64,000 nucleotides of DNA from Streptomyces sp. 35G-GA-8 (GTDB taxonomy: Bacteria; Actinomycetota; Actinomycetes; Streptomycetales; Streptomycetaceae). The translations under genes were made by a program, and so were the position numbers. The notes below the pieces were generated by a model. It was not told the origin of the DNA. It was given only the letters and a program-made list of their open reading frames with translations, and searched no databases. Below are positions 18,884-25,668 of the stretch, piece after piece (position 1 is the stretch's first letter; every line of letters starts with the position of its first letter). Location: positions 1 to 64,000 of the forward strand of contig NZ_JAMHJQ010000012.1 of the NCBI RefSeq assembly GCF_023534745.1, written 5' to 3'.

Positions 18884-20200
18884 TCATGTCTGCGATGCGG
18901 CTTGTCGCCGGTAATGGCTGGTGAGGGATCGCTGCTGATGGAGCCGCCGCCAGTGCGACCAGCCGAGCCGGTAGGCCAGGTCGTGGCGAGGCTGAACGAT
19001 GACCATGATGAAGAGGCGCTGGATCTCGTTGCAGGACAGAGGGACCAAGCCACCCGGAGCGGGGCTGCGGGCGTGTTCGTCGGCACGGACTACCGCGAGG
19101 AAGGCGTGGGCGAGCATCGCGAGGGTGACCCAGCGGGTCCAAGAGCGGTAGCGGCGGACCTGGTGCTCGTCGAGTCCCGCCAGACCTTTCTCGGCCTGGA
19201 AGGTCTCTTCCACACGCCACCTCGAACCAGCGGTCTTGACCAGCACAGCCAGCGGGACCGGCTCGGTGGAGTGGCAGCGATAGTAGGCGAGTTCGCCGGT
19301 GGTGCGGCTGCGGCGGATCAGAAGCTGGTGGCTGCCCGGCGTCGGGGCGACAAGGTCGACGACGGCCCAGTCGTAGAACCGTTGTCCCTTCGCACCGCGT
19401 CCGGCCGAGAACTTCTGCCAGGCCCGCTTCGGCACCTTCTTCGCCAGGATATCGGCGCGGAACCTCCCTGCGCCTGTGGCCATTTCGGCCGAGCAGGCCA
19501 CGGCAAGGACATAGCCGATGCCGCGCTCCTCCAGCGCCGCGCGCAGTCTCGGGTTGCCGCCATAGACCTCGTCACCCGTGACCCAGCCGACGCGGTGTCC
19601 GGCATCCCAGAACCGTTCGATCATCCTGAGGGCCAGGTCCGGCTTGGTCGCGAAGACGGTGTCCTCGCCGAGCCCCGCCGCCCGGCAGCGATCGGGATCG
19701 CCCGTCCAGGAACGCGGAATGTACAACTCCCGGTCCACCGCCGCGTGCCCCCGGGCGCCGGCATAGACGAGGTAGACCGCGACCTGGGAGTTCTCGATCC
19801 GTCCGGCTGTGCCGGAGTACTGGCGCTGGACCCCGACGGTGTTGATGCCCTTCTTCACGTCGCCGGTCTCGTCGACGACGAGCACCGCGGCTTCGTCGTG
19901 GAGGTGCTCGACGACGTATTCGCGCACGTCGTCGCGGACGGCATCGGCATCCCAGACGGCCCGGCACAACAGATGCTGCATACCGTGCGGGCTGGCCTCC
20001 CCGACCCACTCCGCGATCGTCCAGCAGTTCTTGCGAGGCAGGTCCGACAGCAGTCCCAGCACCAGCCGCCCGGCTCGCAGGCGGGGTTCGTACCGGGCGA
20101 ACCGGCCCGCGATGCGGCCCATGGCCACCTCGAACGCCTCCCGCCACCGGACGGGATCTATGCTGTGACCTGCGGCCACCGTCTCGTCGTCAGTCCACAC
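18884..20200 (-). CDS. IS701-family transposase (element B)
   Basis: A 438-residue DDE transposase. VLVVDETGDVKKG, GWVTGDEVYGGNPRLR and GSRWRVEETFQAEKGLAGLD supply the three acidic residues, and YSGTAGRIENSQVAVYLVY is the family signature. It is only distantly like the element A transposase. It starts 66 bases downstream of the kinase stop on the same strand, so the two may share a transcript. There is no sign of decay. Confidence 0.92.
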   Translation of the reverse strand: MWTDDETVAAGHSIDPVRWREAFEVAMGRIAGRFARYEPRLRAGRLVLGLLSDLPRKNCWTIAEWVGEASPHGMQHLLCRAVWDADAVRDDVREYVVEHLHDEAAVLVVDETGDVKKGINTVGVQRQYSGTAGRIENSQVAVYLVYAGARGHAAVDRELYIPRSWTGDPDRCRAAGLGEDTVFATKPDLALRMIERFWDAGHRVGWVTGDEVYGGNPRLRAALEERGIGYVLAVACSAEMATGAGRFRADILAKKVPKRAWQKFSAGRGAKGQRFYDWAVVDLVAPTPGSHQLLIRRSRTTGELAYYRCHSTEPVPLAVLVKTAGSRWRVEETFQAEKGLAGLDEHQVRRYRSWTRWVTLAMLAHAFLAVVRADEHARSPAPGGLVPLSCNEIQRLFIMVIVQPRHDLAYRLGWSHWRRLHQQRSLTSHYRRQAASQT

Positions 20201-20266
20201 AACTCACGATGATCAATGGTGGCCGCACTCGTCCACCCACCGGACCCGGCCAGCACCCATCACGCT

Positions 20267-21199
20267 CTACGAGCGTTCGGTGAGCAACTCCGCCAGTCGG
20301 TCGGCGAATTCAGTGAGCCAGTCCAGCCGTGGTCCGCTGCGGGCGATACGAAAACCGTGGCGGCGGCCCCAGAACGCAGCCTGGACGGCATGGAACTGGG
20401 CCCACCGCTGGACGCGTCCGCGGTCGAGTTCCGCAGCCTCGGCGAAGACGTCCACGACGCGGTGGACAGCCTTGCGCAGGTCATCCGCTTCGAGGAGCGT
20501 CAGCGCGCGGGACTTCAGCAGTGTGCCGCCGTCGTAGGCGGGATCTCCTACGTACCCCTTGGGGTCGACAGCCAGCCACGGCTCTCGGCCGGCACGCAGG
20601 ATGTTCCGGGCATGCAGGTCGCCATGGATGAGGGTGTCCGGCTGGGCCCGACCCAGCTCCCGAACGGTCGCCACGGCGGCGTCCAGCACCTGACGCGGCA
20701 GTGCATGCGTCAGCTCCTCGGCGTCCTTACACAGCTGCTCCTCCCAGGCATCGGCCTGCTCACGCAGCCGGGGCAGGCCGGACGGCGCGGGGATGGCCAG
20801 GCGGCGATTGAGCCGCCCGGCGACCGTCACCACCTCGTCGCCGTCCTCGACCTCCGCCAGGGTCGACGGCTGAACCCGCTCCAGCAGCATCGCGAACCGC
20901 TCGTCGTCGCGCTCATGCAGCAGGACGGCGCCGCACCCGCCCCACGCAACGAACGCATCCGGCTCATGGACATTACCGGGATGCGGAAACGACACCTTCA
21001 GCACGGCCCTCTCCTCAGCCCCCCGCCGTACTGGAACGATGACGCCGACGCCCCCGTGCATGACCTCGCCATCTGGGATGCACGCCCAGCGCCCCAGCAA
21101 CTCCTCCACGATCCCGGGCAGCTCGGCGAGCCATGCCGCTCCGGCCTCTCCCTCGCGGTTGACGGTGCTCTGTGCGAACTCCTCTGGCATCGCGATCAT
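20267..21199 (-). CDS. APH(6)-like aminoglycoside/hydroxyurea phosphotransferase
   Basis: A 310-residue kinase close in length and layout to streptomycin 6-phosphotransferases of Streptomyces. It has VLKVSFPHPGN (ATP-binding Lys), AWGGCGAVLLHERDD and MLLERVQPSTL near the hinge. The catalytic loop is LIHGDLHARNILRAGREPWL with the metal-binding AVDPKGYVGDPAYDGG, then a helical C-lobe containing ELDRGRVQRWAQFHAVQAAFWG. The APH(6)/hur family phosphorylates streptomycin or hydroxyurea; which substrate this one uses cannot be told. It lies inside the IS701 element B ends, upstream of the transposase. Confidence 0.88.
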   Translation of the reverse strand: MIAMPEEFAQSTVNREGEAGAAWLAELPGIVEELLGRWACIPDGEVMHGGVGVIVPVRRGAEERAVLKVSFPHPGNVHEPDAFVAWGGCGAVLLHERDDERFAMLLERVQPSTLAEVEDGDEVVTVAGRLNRRLAIPAPSGLPRLREQADAWEEQLCKDAEELTHALPRQVLDAAVATVRELGRAQPDTLIHGDLHARNILRAGREPWLAVDPKGYVGDPAYDGGTLLKSRALTLLEADDLRKAVHRVVDVFAEAAELDRGRVQRWAQFHAVQAAFWGRRHGFRIARSGPRLDWLTEFADRLAELLTERS

Positions 21200-21379
21200 C
21201 CCGGCATCCTACGCGCCAGCCCGCCACAGCCACCAAGCCCAAGCCGACTACTGCCGCCGCCGGGCACACCGCGCACTATGAAGATCGCGATCTACAGCTG
21301 GAGTACTAACAACTCCTAACGGAATGACTCTTTGGGGTCGGTTGCCCGGCGTGAGGTGCTTGTCGGGCAGCATGGGGCG

Positions 21380-21784
21380 ATGGACGTTGAGCAACCGCTG
21401 CCGCGCGAGGTGAAGGTCATCGATTCGGCCTCGTTGTTCCGGCTGGAGGAGCGGGCGGGTGACCTCGGCCTGAGCCAGCGGTTGGATCCGGCGTGGGTGC
21501 GGGCGAATGCGGCGCCCGGCGGCACCCACTATCTGTGGCCGGCCTTGTGGCACACCCTGTCCCACCGCCCGGACGTTCCCGATCACGTGCGGTGGGAACT
21601 GCTGATCACCCTGCGTACGGGAGACCAGGTGGTGAGCTGGCTGGACGTGATCCCCGACGACTTCACCCCGCTGCCTAAGGTGACCTCGCGCGAAGAGGGA
21701 ATGCAGGTCAGGCGGCTCCTTGACCAAGCTGCTTCGGTCCGGGAATGGCTACTGCGAGAGGGCGAGGGACCGGGTCAGCTCTGA
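21380..21784 (+). CDS. Hypothetical passenger protein of the IS5 element
   Basis: A 134-residue open frame starting with the ATG at 21380. It reads MDVEQPLPREVKVIDSASLF, later THYLWPALWHTLSHRP and a hydrophobic strand WELLITLRTGDQVVSWLDVI. The composition is protein-like, with no motif I know. Its 3' end overlaps the 3' end of the convergent transposase by 36 bases, so both lie within the element ends. It may be a true passenger or a family-specific accessory ORF. Confidence 0.5.
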   Translation: MDVEQPLPREVKVIDSASLFRLEERAGDLGLSQRLDPAWVRANAAPGGTHYLWPALWHTLSHRPDVPDHVRWELLITLRTGDQVVSWLDVIPDDFTPLPKVTSREEGMQVRRLLDQAASVREWLLREGEGPGQL

Positions 21785-22605
21785 CAGGCGTCGCCAGCAG
21801 ATGAGCGCGCATCCCATGGTGAGGAAGGCTTCGTGGATGTCGTCGCGGATCTCCCAGCGGATACGCAGACGGCGGAACCAGTACAGATGGGCGAAAGCAC
21901 GCTCGACAACCCAGCGCTGAGTGCCCAGTCCGGATCCGTGTTCGCTTCCGCGTCACGCGACCAGCGGTTTCACTCCCAGCCCTCAGACCAGGCGGCGATA
22001 CTTGTCGTGGTCGTACCCGCGGTCAGCGAGAACGACATCGGGGCGCCGCCGGGGACGGCCGCGTTTGCCCCGCACGGGCGGCACCGCTTCCAGGAGCGGG
22101 ATGAGCTGGGTAACGTCGTTGCGGTTCCCACCGGTCAGCGTGACGGCGAGTGGGATGCCGGTGGCGTCGGTGATCAGGTGATGTTTGCTGCCCGTCCTGC
22201 CCCGGTCAACGGGGCTTCGTCCCGTCTTGGAGCCCCCTTTAACGCCCGGATGTGGGAGCCGTCGACCGCAGCCCGGGAGAAGTCCAGCAGGTTCGCCCTG
22301 CGGAGTTCGGCCAGAAGGACCTCGTGGAGCCGCGGCCAGACGCCGGCCTCAGTCCACTCGGCCAGGCGGCGCCAGCACGTCATGCCCGAGCCGAAACCGA
22401 GCTCCTGCGGCAGGTGTTCCCAGGCAATCCCGGTGTGCAGCACGAACAGAATGCCCTGGAACACCAGCTGGTCCGGATGCCGCTTGCGCCCGGGATAGCG
22501 AGTGCGGCGCTCAGCCTTCGGCAACAGCGGTTCGATCACCGCCCACAGCCCGTCCTCAACATGCCACGGCTTCGGCCGAGCCACCCCACACTCCCGGATC
22601 GTCAC
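21749..22605 (-). pseudogene. IS5-family transposase, two-frame (-1 frameshift), inactivated by two stops
   Basis: Frame 1 (from ATG 22605) gives the N-terminal half: WHVEDGLWAVIEPLLPKAER through AAVDGSHIRALKG. The frame then stops after about 20 further codons. Shifting by -1 at A_AAG_GGG (22234-22240, minus strand) continues in the family frame as GGSKTGRSPVDRGRTGSKHH, LITDATGIPLAVTLTGGNRN and the C-terminal AFAHLYWFRRLRIRWEIRDD. The heptamer has the XXXYYYZ form of programmed -1 sites. In the second half two TGA codons replace expected Trp and Arg (RRLV*GLGVKPLVA*RGSEH), so full-length transposase is not made. Confidence 0.82.
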
Positions 22606-22743
22606 TCCCGAAGCGATCCAACCACCTCGAAGATCATTCCGTTAGGAGTTCTAAGCCCTCGCGGCCTCAATTAGCGCTTTGACCTGGGCTGATCGTACGG
22701 CGCAGCCTTCGCGGGTCGATGTTGTCGATCTTCGGAGGACCTG

Positions 22744-22845
22744 GTGGCGGTCGAGTTCCTGTCGGATCAACAGGCAGCCCAATACGCGGCGTTCAACGGA
22801 GCGCCGTCTCGTGCGGAGCTGGAGCGGTACTTCTTCCTGGATGTG
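22744..22845 (+). pseudogene. N-terminal fragment of a Tn3-family (DUF4158) transposase
   Basis: The frame starts MAVEFLSDQQAAQYAAFNGA and PSRAELERYFFLD, the usual start of actinobacterial DUF4158 transposases. It is cut at FFLD by the repeat-rich left end of the IS21-type element. Confidence 0.7.
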
Positions 22846-22859
22846 TTTTCGCCGGGCAG

Positions 22860-22962
22860 TTTTGGCCCCACTCCGCCGAGTTGTGTTGGCCCCACTTTTG
22901 AGCCGTGTGGGGGAACGGTGCAGGAGGGCTGCGGGAAGAACGGATTGTTCTGGCCCCACCCT
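22860..22962. repeat. IS21-type left end with three transposase-binding-like repeats
   Basis: TTTTGGCCCCACT, TGTTGGCCCCACT and TTCTGGCCCCACC occur within about 100 bases. IS21 ends are known to carry several such repeats for transposase binding. Confidence 0.7.
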
Positions 22963-23161
22963 CGACGGGTGACGTTTCGCGGGTGTCCTGGGGCGGAGTG
23001 GTGCAGGTGCGGACCGTGGTCCGCGGCGGCCGGTAGCGTGTGGCCCACGGAGCCCGCCCGGCTGCTTCCCCTGACAGGAATGCGGTCGGGCCGGGCGCCT
23101 TGTTGCCCCCGTCCGACGATGGTCGAGTTAGGTTCTGCTCTGACGGAACCCGGGGGGGATC

Positions 23162-23701
23162 ATGGAACAGTGGCCTGAGGGACCTGTCGCTGACCCGGAG
23201 GCGGCCCGGGAGCGCTATGTCTCTGACATGCGGGCGTCACGCAAGGCTCTGCGAGAAGTGATCAGGGCCGACCTGCCTGCCGCGCACTTCGGCCTTGGAA
23301 TCGTCGTCGTGGCAAGTGTGGTCGTGGGCCTGTTCGCAGGGGCCATTGCTGGAGCCCTCGTGGCTGGATTCTTCGCCGCTCTGTTTCTTGTCGCGCTGGC
23401 GGTCATGCTCCTTCGGGGGATCAGGGGGATGGACGCAGGTAGCCGGGCCTATCTCTTGTTGTGGGTCTCCGAAAATCCCCGGGGCTGCTCTCGGGCCCCA
23501 CTCCGTTCGGCGCTAAACCAAGGTGCCGCAGCCGCCGACCTTCCGAGGACCGGGCCGACTCGGCCCGTCCGCGTCGGACGGCCGACATCGCGGCCTGGCC
23601 CGGCTACGAGTTCCCGGCCAGGAACGGCAGGACCACGTCGGCCATCTCGTCGGGTACTTCCTCGGCGAGGTCGTGTCCGGCGTCGAAGACGTGCCCGATG
23701 A
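23162..23701 (+). CDS. Small membrane protein with altered C-terminus
   Basis: The open frame starts at the ATG at 23162 behind GGGGGATC. The first 105 residues look real: a charged N-terminal helix (EAARERYVSDMRASRKALRE) and a long hydrophobic stretch of two membrane helices (about 42-84) with Gly/Ala/Val. From about residue 108 the frame becomes Arg/Pro/Ser-rich and overlaps the 3' end of the opposing hydrolase gene. The natural C-terminus was probably lost at a junction near 23480. No function can be assigned. Confidence 0.45.
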   Translation: MEQWPEGPVADPEAARERYVSDMRASRKALREVIRADLPAAHFGLGIVVVASVVVGLFAGAIAGALVAGFFAALFLVALAVMLLRGIRGMDAGSRAYLLLWVSENPRGCSRAPLRSALNQGAAAADLPRTGPTRPVRVGRPTSRPGPATSSRPGTAGPRRPSRRVLPRRGRVRRRRRAR

Positions 23702-24485
23702 CGTCGTGGGCCATGAGCCGCATCTGGGATTCGTTGCGGTCGCCGATGAAGGCCGAACCGCCGAGCGCCAGCACCGGGATGTCCAGCTTCTTCTGTGCGG
23801 CCTGCCGGTTCTGTTCGGCGTCGACGAGCATCGCCCGGTATATCGAGAGCATCGCGCGGATGCCGCCGGGCATGGAGTAGCAGCGCACGTATTCGTCGAC
23901 CGCGTCGGGGGTGGCGGTGTCGGGGTGGCTGCGCTCGAACTTGATCATGTAGGTGATCAGCTCGCGCTCGTGTCCGGCGATCAGCATCTCGGGTACGTCC
24001 GGCTGGAAGTAGAAGCCCAGATGCCACAGGTGCAGGCCGCTGGCGACGTTCTCGGGGGTGAGGGCGGTGTGGTCCTCGAAGCCGAAGCCGGGGAACAGGG
24101 CCTCGGCGAACACGAGAGCGTTGACGTGGTCGCGGTGGCGGGCGGCGAGCTGGTAACCGATCACCGCTCCCCAGTCCTCGCCGATCACGGCGTACGTCTC
24201 GTGTCCGAGGTGGGTCATCAGCTCGGCGATGTCGTCGCTCATCGTCGCGGAGTCGTAGCCGTCCGCGGGGCGGGCGGAGTCGCCGAGGCCGCGGAGGTCG
24301 GGGACGACGACGGTGTAATGGGGCGTCAGCTTCGGGACAAGGTGGCGCCAGTGGTAGCTGGTCTTGGGCACGCCGTGCAGCAGCACTACGGCGGGGCCGG
24401 ACCCGGCCGTCCGGTAGTGAAGACTCGTTCCGTTGACGGCACCACGACCGGTGCGCAGGGGCGTTGTGGTGTGGTCGTACATCAT
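23604..24485 (-). CDS. Alpha/beta hydrolase, epoxide hydrolase/dehalogenase-like
   Basis: A 293-residue enzyme starting at ATG 24485 (a second ATG follows directly). It has LHGVPKTSYHW (oxyanion loop), the strand VVVPDLRGLGDS, nucleophile Asp in VIGEDWGAVIGYQ and catalytic His in FDAGHDLAEE. An Asp nucleophile with a His-Gly-x-Pro motif points to epoxide hydrolases or fluoroacetate-dehalogenase-like enzymes; the two cannot be separated by eye. It lies 137 bases downstream of a TetR gene on the same strand, with a GATCG-type repeat near its own promoter, so TetR control is likely. Lies between the IS21-type ends. Confidence 0.85.
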   Translation of the reverse strand: MMYDHTTTPLRTGRGAVNGTSLHYRTAGSGPAVVLLHGVPKTSYHWRHLVPKLTPHYTVVVPDLRGLGDSARPADGYDSATMSDDIAELMTHLGHETYAVIGEDWGAVIGYQLAARHRDHVNALVFAEALFPGFGFEDHTALTPENVASGLHLWHLGFYFQPDVPEMLIAGHERELITYMIKFERSHPDTATPDAVDEYVRCYSMPGGIRAMLSIYRAMLVDAEQNRQAAQKKLDIPVLALGGSAFIGDRNESQMRLMAHDVIGHVFDAGHDLAEEVPDEMADVVLPFLAGNS

Positions 24486-24560
24486 GACGTGGGTGCTTCC
24501 TGTCCTGGGTGGGTCGGTGCTGGGGGGACGCTGTCGTCGTGGCGGGGGCGGGCGCCCCAT

Positions 24561-24580
24561 TTTCTTGATCGATCGTTACG
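24561..24580. promoter_or_regulatory. Putative TetR operator before the hydrolase gene
   Basis: TTCTTGATCGATCGTTACGG resembles the site in front of the TetR gene (TTGATCGTACGATCC, minus strand). The repeated TTGATCG half and matching position before both genes suggest one regulator binds both. Confidence 0.5.
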
Positions 24581-24622
24581 GATTCGGGGTAAGGGAAACG
24601 CCTGGCCGAGGCCGCGGACCCC

Positions 24623-25201
24623 TCAGTCGAGAGCGGTCAGCGCGACGTCCACGAGGGGTTCGAGTGCGGAGGCGTCTGGCGTGATCTTCGAGGAGACCAG
24701 CAGCCCGTTGAGGAAGGTGACCAGGAACGCGGCGACCGTGTGTGGGGCGCGCCGCGCCGCGATCTCGCCCCGCTCCATGGCGGCCCGCAGTACCTCGGTC
24801 AACGCCTCCCGGCTCGCGTCCTGCATGTCGCGCACGGTGCGGCGGGTCGCCGCGTCCTGGGGCAGCCGCTCGCAGACGGCATTGACGGCCAGGCAGCCTT
24901 GGCCGCCGTGCTCGATGGCGATGCGGATCCGCTCCGTCAGCAGCGTACGGATCGCCGCGCGGGCGTCCGCCCCGTCCTCCAGACTGCGCAGGGCGGCCGC
25001 AGCGAGGGTGGTGCGGTAGTGCTCCAACGCGGCCCTGTACAGGCCGTCCTTGTCGCCGAACGCCGCATACAAGGACCCCTGTCCGATCCCCAGGTGCTGG
25101 GTCAGATCGCGCACCGAGGTCGCCTCATAGCCGCGTGTCCAGAACAGCTCCATCGCGCGGCTCACCGCCGCCTCGGTGTCGAACTCCCGGGTCCTTGCCA
25201 T
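24623..25201 (-). CDS. TetR-family regulator
   Basis: A 192-residue repressor-type protein. Start ATG 25201 behind GGTGGAGGC. The N-terminal helix-turn-helix shows FDTEAAVSRAMELFWTRGYE, then ATSVRDLTQHLGIGQGSLYA and AFGDKDGLYRAAL, the AcrR/TetR pattern. The C-terminal domain (GGQGCLAVNAVCERL and later HTVAAFLVTFLNGLLV) matches the TetR_C subgroup that senses small hydrophobic compounds. It precedes the hydrolase gene on the same strand, and both promoters contain a related palindrome, so it probably controls itself and the hydrolase. Confidence 0.9.
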   Translation of the reverse strand: MARTREFDTEAAVSRAMELFWTRGYEATSVRDLTQHLGIGQGSLYAAFGDKDGLYRAALEHYRTTLAAAALRSLEDGADARAAIRTLLTERIRIAIEHGGQGCLAVNAVCERLPQDAATRRTVRDMQDASREALTEVLRAAMERGEIAARRAPHTVAAFLVTFLNGLLVSSKITPDASALEPLVDVALTALD

Positions 25202-25222
25202 GCCTCCACCGTAACTTATCTG

Positions 25223-25234
25223 GATCGTACGATC
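25223..25234. promoter_or_regulatory. Palindromic operator before the TetR gene
   Basis: GATCGTACGATC is a perfect 12-base palindrome 22 bases before the TetR start codon, a usual position for autoregulation. Confidence 0.6.
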
Positions 25235-25668
25235 AAGAAAGCGTGAACGGTGGACTGGCGGTGCGCTGAGCCGCTGGTCGGCCTCGTCCAAAGCAGCGGC
25301 AGCCAGGTCACGCGATTGGTGCAGGCGCCCGCGAGCCGGGACGGTGACGCGGACGCTGTAGCGGCCCAGGCGGTTGAGGTTCACTTGCCTGCACGGGGGA
25401 ACGCCGGGCCACGTCCTCTGTTCAGCGCCCCGCAGGTGGGGAGCACGGTGAGCAGGTCTGGGGATCCCCTGAGCAGGGGTGGGGATTCTCAAAGAGCCTC
25501 AACATCTCTTCACCTTTGGCTGGGCGAACTGGGTCTAGGCTGCCCAGGGCCTTCGGTATCGGCCTGGACGGCCCGCAGGATCGTCTCCCACGTGCCGTCC
25601 GTTGATGACCAGGCGTCTGGCACTGTCGATGTCCACTTCTGCAGTGAGGTTCGTGCCGAGCTCGCCTC
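25235..25668. other. Region between the TetR gene and istAB without a supported gene
   Basis: Minus-strand sequence just after the istAB stop codon still reads as protein for some codons (GTNLTAEVDIDSARRLVING), which may be a scrap of another gene. No IS21 end repeat is found here, although the normal left end of the element would be expected in this place. Confidence 0.4.

Larger units (their letters stand above)
18860..21305 (-). mobile_element. IS701-family element carrying an APH(6)-like kinase gene (element B)
   Basis: A 2446-bp unit with perfect 28-base terminal inverted repeats, each starting TACTCCAGCTGTAGATCGCG read inward. It holds two genes on the same strand: the kinase (20267-21199) and the transposase (18884-20200). 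A typical IS701 element is about 1.4 kb with only a transposase, so the kinase is cargo inside the ends. The left flank is CTAG (shared with element A) and the right flank CTAA; the one-base difference may be a mutation in the target duplication. Overall it has the structure of a transporter IS. Confidence 0.88.
21310..22651. mobile_element. IS5-family element with a passenger ORF
   Basis: The ends share the 17-base inverted repeat AACTCCTAACGGAATGA (21311-21327 and its reverse complement 22634-22650). TAA flanks both sides (21307-21309 and 22652-22654), a TNA-type target duplication of the IS1031/IS5 kind. Inside are a plus-strand ORF of unknown function (21380-21784) and, convergent, a transposase gene in two frames with two nonsense codons. 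It sits immediately next to element B. Confidence 0.82.
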
